Source: Malurus cyaneus samueli (lineage: Eukaryota > Chordata > Aves > Passeriformes > Maluridae). Taken from it: a DNA stretch of 64,000 bases. A program made the position numbers and the translations under genes. The DNA is taken from NCBI GenBank assembly GCA_009741485.1, contig CM019236.1, positions 61,271,781 to 61,335,780 of the forward strand. The letters run 5' to 3'. Positions 11,901 through 24,500 of the stretch are shown piece after piece (within the stretch, counting starts at the first letter, position 1; every line of letters begins with the position of its first letter). The notes beneath the pieces were generated by a model, which did not search any database, was not told where the DNA came from, and saw only the letters and a program-made list of their open reading frames with translations.

Positions 11901-14740
11901 TCTAGGAGAAATTCCTTCCAAGAAAGAAAAAGTGAAGTGGTTTGGTCTCAATTCTTATCTCCAACAATGAAGCTATACATTTCCCTCTGTCTCTGAAGCT
12001 GCAGCTGAGAGGAGGAGTTAACCATGAGTGGGAGGCATTCACCTGGGACCCCTAAATCACCAAAGCAGTAGCTCCTGATTTCTGTGTCCCAAGCAATTTC
12101 TGGAAAATGTCTGTCTGGCAATGCAACGCACCGCTTGGTCCCGGAGGGGCTGATTGCAGGTGTCGGACATCAGCACAGCCTTTGCACTGCCCTCATTCAC
12201 TCTGCTTTTGTAGCAGACCCTGAATCCAGAGGCCACAGCACCACCTGAACTGTGAATCTTCCTTTTTCCTATGAGTGTCCCTTCATATTTGTTGAACAGA
12301 CTGTTCTGGATGCGAGCTTTGTCTTATCCCAGATAATCGTATGTCCAGAGAAGCCAAAAAATTGCATCACTGAGATGTGAACTAGAGTATTTGCATTATG
12401 TGTGTGAACTTGTTTTACTTGCTCCATAAGTGGTTAAGATCACACCACAAATATGCCTGAGGAAGATTCTTTTATTTACTTTTGGTTATAGCAATTCTAG
12501 TATTTTAAATTATTACAGTAACAGCTATGAGAAGAATGTTGCAGAGTTAGTTGTTGTCTCTCTACATGGAGAATTTATGCAGTCTATGAGCAGGAGAGAC
12601 TTTTTTTTTAATACACGATATATTTTGTAGCTTAGTCACTGAAGCATAATGTGAGAACATATGAGAATCACTCTCTCAGAATGCAAATACACATTGTTAT
12701 GCAACAAATTAGTTCAAGGAGCTGAAATGGGGGTCTTGTTGAACTTCACAGAGAGGGCTAGCTGAGTTTTTTTCATCTTACACATTTCCTTTCATAGATT
12801 TTCATACTTCCCTTCCCTGAAGCTGCTTAGTGGAATTGAAGGCATGAATTTGAGGAAGAAAAATTGCTCTTTGGACAGGGAGGTAATGAATCCCCACACT
12901 GCAGTATCCAGTTGAGTGTATTGATTACTACTACTGCCCATTTGCTGTGGAGTGGCACACAATGGCTATTACAGTTCTGCACTCTTCAGTCTAATCTATA
13001 TGGTCTTTGACTTTTCCAAACTGCAACAGAATTTTAGTGGCAGTTTCCCTATTATAATAACTCACAGAATTTAAATTCTGTATTTTTTGGTCAAAGGACA
13101 CTTTCTATTTTATTTCAGATAATAGTGAGTTATGTAAGGGATAGTTCTTATTCCTGAAAACAAACTTTTTTGAGAAATACAAACCTCTTATGAAGTCTCT
13201 GTTGTCACAGATCTTGTATGAACTTTGCTCTATTTAAACAATGAATTTCAGAGGAGAGGTTGAATGAAAAGAAGAATGATCAAATAGTTAAAAGGTTAAA
13301 TTTAGATTACAGACCCTGCATTTCTGATGAGGAGTTCATGTTTGGGATCTGTAAATGAGCTGCAGCATGTGGGTGCCTCACTTTCTTGATCTGTAATGAA
13401 AAAGTCAAAAAATAAGAATTACTACATACTTCATGAGAGTGTTGAAGTGCCTACGTTTACAGAAGATCAAAGCAGCAATCCAGAAATTGGTCTGACCTTG
13501 TATTTTGTCCAGCATGGATTCAAAGAGGAAAAAAAACTCCAAGAATTCTTCACCAGCAGTACACTGAAATTAGTTTTGAGCTCATTAGAAATTAACCCAA
13601 GCTTTCCCAAAAATTGCGTATATGCTTGCTTGGTAAATCTCCCAGATTCATAAGGTAGAAAAGTGGCTGAGAGTGAAACAAAAAGCTTAAAATCTCAGCA
13701 TTTTATCTGCTTTATATTTATCACAAACACAAGAAACATTCATAAACAAAAAGGAAAGCTGTTTTTCAAATTCCAGGTCATCTGTTGCGCTGTTTCAGTA
13801 TATCTCAAATGACCTTGGGTCTCAGGAATTAAAAACCAAAAGTAGCTGGCTAGTCTCAGAAATCATCACTTCCATAATTATTTTGATTGGACTATGATTT
13901 CACATAAACATTTCACTAACATTGCCTAATATATAATGATAAGTTATATATGGCAATGAAACAATAACTGGAGAGAAATTCTGCCTATTTCAAATCCCCA
14001 TTGACACAAGCATGCCTATTCTTCAACTTTAGCTCATTCTTTTCACTCTTAGATTCAAAATGCATTGGAAAAAGGAAGCACAAGATGTGGTCTCAGCTCT
14101 TCTGGGTGAAGTGACTTGTTATAAATGATGTAGAGAGTTGGCCACTAACTTACAAAAATACTGCCTATTTACATTAACCTCATAAAGGATGAATTTCTCC
14201 ACATTGGCAAACAGAAGGCAAAGAGGTAAATTCATGTTGTCCTTAAAGAGAACATCTACAGCTGCTACCTGAAATTACATATTTGTGTTTAATAGTTATT
14301 GGGAGAGTCTTTCTGAATAGGGGGTCATTTAATTGATTCCAGGCACAAGCCTCCCTGGAGGGTAGGTAAGCTAAGGGGAATGGCAGGTGGAAGGGAAACA
14401 GCAGAGCTTTTTTAGGCAGACTTTCAGGCTCTGAAAGTCAATCAAAGTTCTACTTACTGTGGTTATGCTGCATGCTGCCAGAAGCTCATGATTTTTTGGG
14501 CTGCCTGGTCAAAAGGAATTCTCATTTTCTCCTAGAGGGTTGGCTATAGATCCCATATGCTGTGTCTGTCGGCTGAAAAATAGTACCCAGGTAACACTTA
14601 GAAAGGCCTAGGCTTAAATATAAAAGTTGGTGAATCAGGTGAATTTTTGCAGGAAATCAGGACCCTGCAGAAGCCATAGGGTGGTCAGAATTTCCCCCAT
14701 ATAGACAATAACAGGAACATCAGTCTGCTGTGCACAGAAT
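8907..14740. other. Non-coding AT-rich DNA, nothing recognised
   Basis: I find no exon with a supported splice context, no RNA gene and no transposon I can name. There are A/T homopolymers (for example 10687-10707). The open frame at 13396-13653 (85 codons) has no acceptor or donor that would make it credible and no family resemblance. Confidence 0.5.
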
Positions 14741-15002
14741 AATGACATTAATTAGGTTGGAAAAGACCTCTGTGTTCTTTGAGTCTAAGCCATGGTTCAG
14801 CAACACCATGGCAACCAAACCATGGCACTGAGTGCTACATCCAGTCTTTCCTTAAACATCTCCAGGGATGGTGACTCCACCACCACCCTGGGAGCCCTTT
14901 CCAACATCTAATCACTCTTTCTGTGAAGAAATTCCTCTTAATTTCCAACCTAAACCTTCCTGGGCATGGCTTACAACTGTGTCCTCTCATCCTCTTCTTG
15001 TG
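14741..15002 (-). mobile_element. CR1 LINE 3' end (truncated)
   Basis: Read on the minus strand this is the typical CR1 3' end. A remnant of the reverse-transcriptase ORF C-terminus is visible on the minus strand within 14835-15038, with NFFTERVIRCWKGLPG and then VVES-like and LEVFKK-like positions altered. It is followed by the 3' untranslated part reaching the AGGTTGGAAAAGACCTCTGTG motif at 14754-14775 as written on the plus strand. Only about 260 bases remain, so it is heavily 5'-truncated, as most bird CR1 copies are. The ORF remnant is mutated and non-functional. A T-run at 15061-15078 lies just outside the recognisable element. Confidence 0.85.
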
Positions 15003-17835
15003 GGATATTATTTTTATGCTATTGCAGAAGTGAAGCAACAGATAATTTTAAGAAATAGACTTTTTTTTTTTTTTTTTTGACTTCTAGTACATTAACATTC
15101 CAGCAGCTCACATTCTTAATCTGTGCCCTGGTAAAGACTAGGCATTAAAAACCATAATAAGGGAACATGTTTCATCAGAATGTGTTGATCTTTACAGTCT
15201 TCAGCTTTACTTTGTAGTGTGCAACAGGAAGCTGAAAGCAAAATTTCATCTGCTAAAGTTAACCAGATGTTTGAGAGAATGTATGAAAGGAGGCCAGAAT
15301 GGGGATGACATCAACACAAAGAGCTAAGTGTAAGTTTTATACAGTCTTGAGTGAGAATTTTATGAATACTTGTTATTTGATACCTACTCTGAAGATGTTT
15401 CAACCTTGTAAAATTTAGGCATGCTTCAGAGCAATCCTGAGATAATTCTGGCAGCCCTGCAAACAAGGGCAAGATCTTTGCACTTTCAGAGATTTGTGTG
15501 CACTTCTGTGCTCACAGCTTTCCTGATAACTACCCCAAGTCATTGGAAAGATAGATAAATACAATTTAACTAAAGTAAAAAATTTTTATATTTAGTTAGC
15601 TGTAAAGGTCTGACTCTTAAGCAAAGACATTCCATCATGGGGTATGTAAACATGTGACTTCATTTTTATGAAGTTCTAAAAATAGGGTGTTTTGTGACAT
15701 ATGAATAGGTTCTTATGTTTATCAATTTTTAGAGAAAATATTAATCATATAGAGGCAGAAATATATCTTCAGTGCAGTCAAAGGCATCCTCAAGAATTAA
15801 TGTTTGCAATGCAGAGATATACTTGGTGATATAGACTCAAGCATCAATTTCAAATGAAAAAAAGTTTCTCCAGCTGCTGCCACATCTGTTGTCAGGACCT
15901 GCTGCTATGCCAGTGAATGCATTTAAGCAATCATTACAAGAAATAGTCTTTGTCTCCTTCTGCCTACAAGAATAAGAGTTCCATTGGAGTCTGTGAGACA
16001 TACAACCTTCAATGCAGATTTTCAAAAGTGGATTTAAATCTTGACAGATAGGTAGGATGCTAGGATATCCAAATCAGGCTGGAAAATAGTATATTACAAT
16101 ACTGAAATATTGCGCAAGTGAATGTCTCTAGAAGCTCAGAATATAGCAAAATGTATGCAAAGATAGTCCAGGAAATAGAATGAAAATATTCAGCTGAAAA
16201 TAAAAAAAAAAAAATTATTTGAATAAAATTGGCATCTATTGCTGATTTAAGTTTTACCGCCTTACTCTTGCTGGACAAGATCCTCAAAGTAAGGAGTTGT
16301 CTGCAAATATAATAACTGGGTGGTTTTCTGTGAAGTTCACTTTATAAAAGTGCAAAATCTCGCCAAGAAACAGCTAGTTCAAATAAATATACATTATATT
16401 ATATATATATATAATATATATAATTTATGCTTTAGTAGTTAAGTGTTCTTGTTTCAGTTTTGTAAAAAATCTTGGAGAGAGGAGCAGAGATACATAGTGC
16501 ATTACAAACCTTCTATGCAAGTATTTAAGAGATTGGATAGCTTTCATGCCTGTGGTTGTCACACAGTCTTAAAACTGCTTGGTCCGTGAAGAATACCAAT
16601 AAAAACAATCCTCTTCAATGATTTTCTTTTGAGGTCTGTTCTTTCATCATGAATTTGCCTTTTGGCATCTTTCTTACAGTATGTTCAGTGCACTAGTCAA
16701 ACAAATGTAGTGTCACAAACATCATAAAAAGTCAAGCATTCCAAGCTGAACAAATTGGTTTGCACCTGCCAAATACTGCAGAATTGTTATTTTGATACAT
16801 TGTGCATTAAAGCAAAATCCATCAACAGAATAGTTCAAGAGGAAATAAAAGTCTTATCATTTGGGGAGGCATAAAAGACCATCTATAGTGGTGGTGAAAT
16901 TTCTGTCCCATGGTTTAATTTTGAAAGAACATTGTCTTATTCTTTCAGTACTAGATTTTAATTCAGATTGCCTTCTGAGAAGATAGGAGTCCTGATAATA
17001 AAGCTGCTATTACAGCTGCTCTTTCCATGCCAGTATTTCTGCACCTTAGTGCTTCATCTGGGGACTGAGGAACTCTCCATAGTGTGCATTGTCCATATAT
17101 CCAATAAACTGATAGTCCTAGTTCCAAGAAGGTAGCTGCTCTCTGTGAACAGCAGGAAGCACAGAAGTACAAAGAAACCTTATCAAAAGGTTTGCATTCA
17201 ATATTTCCCTTTCTTCTTTTCTTCTGGGTTGCATCTTCTTCACTGAGGTACCGTTTTCTAACCTATTTTCACTCACTTCATTCTTAGAGTCCCAAATTCC
17301 AATCAACATCATTCACTTTGAAAAGGAAGTTGGAATGCAATTTCCACTGGAGAGTGTCAATCCATCTTTATTGCAATAGTGAGTGCAAACACTCCTATCT
17401 TCCAGAAATTATTTTAGATTTCTCAATATGACATTCAAAAGAGATAGGTCATAAGGTTTTCTTAAACATGTACATGTATGTGTCATATATCCATACAATT
17501 ATCTGGACACTTCTTTGAAGTGCATGCAATGGGGACAATATTAATAAACATTTGGTATTTATCTTAGTAGCTTTGTGGGTTTAGAGCACCTTTAGTGTAT
17601 AACAGAAGCAAGGGCTTTACCACTAAGAATTTTCAGTAAAATGAGAATTCTTCTTTTTCAGAAGATGAAGGATTTGTGTTTCACTAATTATTCTTCTGGT
17701 ATTTCAAATGCGAGTCATGTCTAGAAATCCTAAGCAAATGAACCAGAAAATGGTAGGGCACATAAAACTACAAATGACATGTTGTACTCCTGCAGATGCA
17801 AAATATCAAGGCCAATTCATAAAAGTTCCTACTTC
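15003..17835. other. Non-coding AT-rich DNA
   Basis: Nothing gene-like is supported. It contains a T18-like run at 15061-15078, an A run near 16201-16213 and an AT dinucleotide tract at 16387-16427 (listed separately). Confidence 0.5.
16387..16427. repeat. AT-rich dinucleotide tract
   Basis: Alternating A/T (TATATTATATATATATATAA and similar) with a few interruptions. It is a simple repeat that is likely length-variable. Confidence 0.85.
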
Positions 17836-17840
17836 ACATT
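17836..17840. repeat. Target-site duplication, left copy (ACATT)
   Basis: ACATT directly precedes the LTR start TGTCATGGTTT, and the same five bases follow the LTR end at 19198-19202. A five-base duplication is usual for ERVL-type insertions. Confidence 0.8.
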
Positions 17841-19197
17841 TGTCATGGTTTGGACTGTGCTGAAAGCCAAAAAGCACTGCACCCACGATGTTCTCTCCTT
17901 TACCCCACCGGAGAGAGAGAAGGGAGAGCAAAAGCCCAATTATCACGAAAATTTATGGCTTTCAGATAACATACCATAATTGAGAGAAAGATACGTATAT
18001 GCTCCAGAGAATGGTCAGACAGGCTGAAGAACTTAAGTTGCAAAATAGCTTTATTACTACAAACTACTAAGAATACTACTGCACCGGGGAGGGGAACAAA
18101 GATAGGGACAAATTTACAACGAGAAGAAAAATAAAAACGGACATTTTAAGACACTGTTATCCTTTCCAGGACTCTGTCTCTTTCCCAGGTCCTCCCTCTC
18201 CATCCCCCCATGTTTTCCCGCACACAAAGGGGGGCAGGAATGAAAGTCTAACACAGATCAAACCACTCATTACAGTTGTTGTCCAGCATCATAGGAGAAG
18301 AGTCCTTACAGCTCCAGGCTGTGGAAGTTTTTTTCCCAAGCAGACAGTCAGTGGTAAACTGCTGTGCAAGGGCAGTTTTGCTTGTCACATCGTAGGAGAC
18401 AAGCGACAGATATTAGATCCTCAGCCAACTAAGCATTGATTTCGGGACGAATGTGGAGACCACTCTCACCACAATATTCCTGGCAGAACATATCACTTGC
18501 TGGAGCGGCACGGGCACCTCTCCTCCTTCGCACACACGATTTTCTTTTCTTAGCGATTCGAATTACCCACAACTTCGTCTCAGCACGCGGGGCGCAGGAG
18601 GGGGCCCAGCCCTCCTCACTTTTGTGCTCGATCGCCACTCCTCACTAGGCCGGTTTCTTGTTGTTCCTACAGAGCAAGGTCCCGCTGCTCTTTTCTATCA
18701 GGGTCTCTCATTGCATGAAAGTCGTTTCAGCGAACAGCCTAATCTTCTCCATGATATCGAGAAGCACATTGCACAGCACAGGCAAACCATGCTGCCCCGA
18801 TCTTCTCCTACTGTGATCTCGGTCTCATTTTTTTCTTCAGTCTCCTCACCCCACTTAGCTGCTCCTGTATTTCCCAGTCGCATGAATACTACAAACTATA
18901 TACTAACAACCTAAGAACTACATGGGCAGCCATTTGTTTTGAATTCTTTCTTAAGTGAAAGACAATACATCCTCACAGAGGTGTACCAACCTCTGCATTG
19001 GCCCAGGCTGATCGCAGCTGTCCTCAACCTCAGAGCCACAGGATTGGCTCAAACCACTAGGGGTAGGCGCTCCTGCTTTGCTGGAGCAAGACAGGAGAAA
19101 GTTTCTAGGAACATTCTCACAGGAGCACATACTTTGATACAGGTAATTCTGTCCCATCCCCCCACCACCAAAAATCGGACCAAGTAAAACCATGACA
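17841..19197 (-). mobile_element. Solo endogenous retrovirus LTR, about 1357 bp
   Basis: The element begins TGTCATGGTTT and ends AAACCATGACA, an 11-base perfect terminal inverted repeat with the TG...CA ends expected of an LTR. It is flanked by ACATT on both sides, so both boundaries are supported by the sequence. No internal gag/pol region is present, so it is a solo LTR left by recombination between the two LTRs of a former provirus. A likely polyadenylation signal AATAAA lies on the minus strand near 18045-18055 (plus strand GCTTTATTACT), which suggests minus orientation. The 153-codon open frame at 18453-18914 and the overlapping minus-strand frames inside the element are chance frames. 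The element resembles passerine ERVL-like LTRs beginning TGTCATGGTTT; the exact family name is not assigned. Confidence 0.85.
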
Positions 19198-19202
19198 ACA
19201 TT
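19198..19202. repeat. Target-site duplication, right copy (ACATT)
   Basis: ACATT immediately follows the LTR terminus CCATGACA and matches the left flank at 17836-17840. Confidence 0.8.
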
Positions 19203-22200
19203 GAGGTCTTTGGAGCACTGGCTAGGATACGTGTAACTCTGGCTTTCCCTGGCACAACTCCAATATGAAAAGGGCCTTTTGGGTACAATGGTCATATAAG
19301 GTACCAGACATGATTAGTGGATTTTGCCATTAGTGATGAAAATGAGATCCTCAAAGTAGTAGCACATGGAGGATGTTTGCTTTACTGTACATTAGCCTGC
19401 TTCTAACTATCAGAGGAGTTAAAAACATAAAAATAAGAGTGGAGTGAATATTAGACCTTGTTCAGAAATCCGTTTTCCCAGGTTGTTTTTAACTGGTGCA
19501 GTGAAACTGCAAAGTACATGCTGTGTGACTGCAGCAGTTTCCAGTTGTATTTCAGAAACATCAAAGGTAACATGTCTTGTATTTCTCTTTTGGACCTGGA
19601 AATTGAAATAATAACAATGAGATGTGTTTCTTTTAACTTTCTGCATGACTGAGCTCACTAATTATGGAAGCTTAGTGCTGTTGAATAGGTTAAGCTCAGT
19701 TGAAAATTAGTCTTTTCTCCCCAAGACCTTATTTGACTCAAGAAATTTCTTATAATTTTAGATTTACACTGATTTTCTTCAGAGCTTAAGGAATCACAGG
19801 AACTTAAGAAAAGTCAGTGCAAACATAAAAATTTGCCTTTTCACTTTGCTCATTTGCTTTTCTCTCTTGAATCTTGGCAAAGGATATCATTCTGGTTTTC
19901 TCTAGCAGCAGACTCAGAAGTGCTCCTTCTCGTTGTGCCTAATTCTTCATGGTTGGTGTATCTTTATAAGACAGAAACACAGTGTAATAATTGTGTATTT
20001 AAATGGAACACGTTTTTGCAATGCTACAGATACCAAAATACCACAAGTTCTGTGTGGGATTGTGTCAATTATATGGACACTTCTAAAATAGATTCTAATT
20101 CTTACCTAAAATATGTATGTGCTGTGTCTTCTTTAGCCCTCTTTTTAGTCTTTTTCTTGTCTTGCTGTTGACTATTACTAAAGGCCTTTCTTTGGGGCTC
20201 ACATTCAGAATTTCAGATGGCCAGAGAAGCAGTCCCACCTTGATGGAACTATGAACCTGAGAGTAACTGTTTTGTCTTTATAATACATTTGTTTTTCACT
20301 CATCAATCTTGAAAGTATCCTTGTGAGTCTGCTATAGGTATTGCTTTAAATAACTAGCTTTTATAGGCAGAGGATAATCATTTCTCTAGCATCCCAATGC
20401 AAACAGTGTCATCCATAGGTAGCTCCTGCCTTTTATACTTGTGGTGCAAGGCAAAGCTGCACACTTTCATAACACCCCAAGGTGCACACAGGAAGAGAAC
20501 GAACTTCAGCCTTTGAGCTCTATCCAAGATCAGCATTTGTACTGAAACAGTTTCCTTTTGCGCATTATTGCCAGACATAGACACGGGAACTGCATGGAAA
20601 ACACCATAGTTAATTCAGCAATACTCTCTGCCAAGGAGGAAGGGGGAAAATCAAGAAATGTAAGGGCTGGTGTGAAGGAACAAGGCTTCTTTGTACTCGG
20701 AGCCTAAAGTGCGTCCTGTTATGGACTTAGGTTCATGATCCTTGCAGAAGCAATTTCACTATTTCCAACACAAACTCAAAAGGTGACCATCTCTCTGTTA
20801 CACATGGTGCAATCAAAGGGGTCAGTTTCTCCAGGGCTCTTACTTTCAGAAGAAAAATGTCTTATTTAATTATGAGCAGAATGCATTTCTGCATTCACAA
20901 CATGAACACCCAATAGAGAGTGATACGTTTTGATTGCAAGCAGCTGTTGCCATCTGATCAGGGGATATATTACAAATATTTTAGCAAATGTTTCTCCTCC
21001 TCCTCCTCTTTTCCCCCTAAGTCTCTGACAAAGTTGATGCGTGACTGGGAAATGTATTCATAAGTGAAGAAACTCCACATGTCAAAATATCAGGCAGCAG
21101 GCAGTACCATTTCATAAGCACACACATCAAGTGGCACCTGTTAGAGTTTAAACTCTGTTCTCTAAAACCTTGACTAGATGGAGTGGCAAGAGAGGTGAGT
21201 GTTTTAGATGGTGAGGTTTGGGAGTGATAAAGAAGTTCAATCCCTGTTGAGTGAATCTGAAACAAAAGGCTCTCTGTAAGCAGTAAGCTAGACTTTCATT
21301 TTCCCTTTCCCTAGGTGCTCTGCTCAGAACAGCAGCGGTAAAACCAGAGATGTGATACTACCGCAGAAACAGGCACTCTAGAAGTATTATTTTAAGTGCT
21401 AGTAGGTATTTTCTGCTGTAACTCAAGAAGAAGGAAAGAGCCTTAAACTCTTTGAGGAAGAAGAACAAGTTGTTTACACAAAGTCCCTAATTCAGACTCT
21501 AAGAGCATGAACGAGCATATTCACTACACGCTGCACAAGAGCTCCTAACCCGACAACTAATGTCAATTTGATTCATACTTTCTTAACTTTTCCTGTAAAC
21601 CCACTGAGGTTTAAACAGCCCGTTCCACTTCATTGCTTACTAACTTCAACACAATAAGGTGAGCAGAATGACACAACTCTACTGACATGCCTTCATAATC
21701 TGATTGAAACAAAGATATCATAGGCATACATTATATTTCAAAACTGAACCAAATTCTATTGGACTTAGATATAATCACGGTCTCATTCAAAGGCTACAAT
21801 GACAACTCCATGAATTTTAGTACTGTGCCACTTCAATAGAGAACTATAAGTAAAAACTTCTCATGCAGCAGAAGTATGTTGCTTTATTAAAATGAAGCTC
21901 TGACACAAATGAATAACAACAAGGTGTCTGATTATCTCCAAACAGGTTTGCAGTCTTCAGCTCCAGCAAGCTCAGCAGTACTACGCTTGCAGGTGCTGAC
22001 CCTTTCCTTAGAAACATCTACTCTCTGTCATTTCTAGAATACTCGACTGTATGAATAGTGGAAGCAACCAACTTTCACTTATTACTCATCATAGCACTAT
22101 TTCGCAGTATACTTTCTAAATTTTAATGGAAGATGCATATTGATCTAATGGTGACTTTCTAAATCAGAAAATTGACAGTCTCAGCACATTGCACTCCAAG

Positions 22201-24060
22201 TCCCAGGTGACTCACAAAAGCACATCAGAAAATCACACTGGTGTGTACAGCAGAGGGACTTCATAATTGTCTGAAAATTCTCAAATAGCCTTCATTACTT
22301 CATGCAGTAAAACACTTATCATAAATTCTCCTAAAACCACGGGTCATATATGATAGCAAATGCAACACAGTGTGACGATATATAGTAATACTATAAGTCT
22401 TCTACACCTACATCAGGATGACAACCTGTCATTCATTATAACAGCAAATAGCCATTACACAAGAAAAAAAAAAAGACATCAGAAACCAACCAAACAAACA
22501 AATAAAACCTGTGCATGTAAAATACTTATGCATCTGCTTGTATAACTAATAATAATCCAAATGATCAGGTTGGATCTGGATTTCTTGTAACTTCTGTTTA
22601 CTTCAACACCCAGGAAGTGATTTCTGTAGAAGATTCCTCCAAGCATAAGGTGTTACACCTGCTTTCTCTACAAGTGAAAATTAATCATGATCTCACACAT
22701 TTTTATTTAAACTGCTCTCACTTTCTCAGCCGGAATGATTCGCATTAGAAACCCTTACAGTTTCTTCTTTGTGCTCTTTATTTCTTTTGCTGTTAGACTG
22801 TTCAGAGGTTGTAGAGAGGTTAAGAGTGCTTGTGCTTATTAGATTTGACCCTACAGAGCATTATTGTTAATGAGGATCACACACATCTCTGAAGCATAAG
22901 ATTATTTGTTGGATTTGTTCTTAAAAAACCCTAATCCCTTTCTTCTTGGTAGGTCTGTGCTAACCTAAGGTTCTGCAACAAATATTTGCAAGTTTTTAAA
23001 ATTTTATTGCCTGGGAAATTTTCCGGTACATTCTTTATCATCTTGGGTAAACTAGAAAGCTTGTTTTTATGAGATAAAAATTTACACAACATGTTTAATG
23101 AAGTTTCAGAACAAACAAGCAAAAAAAAGGAATTTAGCAATATATTATTCCTTTTTAAATGTAAGAAGAAGCAATAAGAAATGCAAAACAATCTTCTAGG
23201 ATATAATTTTAATGTTTTTAGGAAAAAACATTTCTAATTTACTCTTTCCAAATGCGACATTTCTATTATACATTGAAACATATATACGCAGATAAATGAC
23301 ATTTGATAAAAGTGATTTTCACAGCTGTGTAGAAAACGGAGATCAATGTATGGAGCAGAGACAGCTCTGGTGTCTGAACAACCTCCTCAGAAACAAAGTT
23401 CAAAGCACTATGGAAGAGACAGACCACTCTCAAGAATGATGAGGAGAAAGTGTCATACGATGTTTCATGGCTTGAAATATGCCTAACTATAAATACAATA
23501 TACATTAACCAGGAAGCTTTCGTGTAAGAAAACATCCATAGTTACAGTCTATATATAGCAGCTCTAACTTTGTTTCCTTTTATACTAGGAAATAGTTTTT
23601 ATCTATTAATATTTAATGCAACATGAACTCTTTAATGATGACAGAATTTGTCTTGTGCACTTGGACTCCAGTGCTGCAGCGAAAACCCTTTGTTTTTCTC
23701 CGCATGTCAGAGTTCTAGAAAAATAAGTGAGAATCTCTTCTTTCCTAGCTGACTGTCCTGTCAAAACAGGGCTTGAAAATGTAAACCAATACACAGTAGG
23801 CTATTTCTGTTACTGCATTTTTCTTACAGATGGCTGTAGAGCAGAGGAACAGGCCAATAAATGACTTATACACAAATATGTACAAAGGAATGCACAGAAG
23901 CCCTTTAGTCAGAAACCGGTTACATTTGCAGTTAACTTAATGCAATCTTCCTGGTTCCTACTCCAAACCTGTAGGCTGGATCTTTGCTTTGTGGACAAGA
24001 ATAGGTTACATTTTTGTGGGGGAGGATGGACATGTTTTGCAGGCTCAGACAGGCTCTGAA
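19203..24060. other. Single-copy-quality non-coding DNA; template of the repeated copies at 24.5-34.2 kb
   Basis: No gene is supported in this stretch. It matters because 20551-24060 recurs inverted at 24501-27998, and the LTR end onward recurs direct at 29420-34240. This copy reads cleanly, without the frequent indels of the other two, so I take it as the reliable version. Open frames here (for example 19833-20171, 112 codons) have no family resemblance and are broken by indels in the other copies. Confidence 0.7.
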
Positions 24061-24500
24061 TATATAAATTAAGTAAGATACGGCATTAATAAAGAGAAAT
24101 ATAGGTCTTCAAGATTTCACAATAGCTGATAAGTAGTGCAGAAAAGATATATATCAAAGTACTTCACTTTGAAGAATGAAAAGATGAATAATTTTCCATT
24201 TGTGAGAGATTTTAGAAGTGCAGTTTAGGTAGCACTAATGATACAGTGTCCTACCAGGGTCAAGAACATCCCTGAAACATATCTAAACAGGAATAATTCT
24301 GGATATGACCTGTCATTTCTCAGATATTCATCATGCTTTCTGTATCTGCAAAAACTGATCCGAGAAAAGATATCTAACCAAATATTCAGAAACACTGCAG
24401 GTTTTGTCAGGATGAACAAGGAAAGAGGCAATTTGACAACAAAAAATGGTATAAGAAATTTTCAGGAACTGAATATAGGGTGCACCCATGGAGTTAGGTA
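24061..24500. other. Loop between the arms of the inverted repeat
   Basis: These 440 bases separate the two arms and are not self-complementary. Their reverse complement can be followed, with many errors, at about 34241-34640, directly after the third copy of the arm. For example, the complement of the loop reads TTATCAGCTATTGTGAAATC and the later copy reads TTATCAGATATTGTGATC at about 34571. The loop therefore probably belongs, in the reverse orientation, directly to the right of 24060. Confidence 0.7.

Noticed and set aside
14835..15038. Minus-strand 67-codon frame as a gene
   Set aside because: It is the decayed C-terminal end of the CR1 LINE reverse-transcriptase ORF.
18453..18914. 153-codon open frame on the plus strand
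   Set aside because: It lies wholly inside the solo LTR, overlaps frames on the other strand and has no protein family resemblance.
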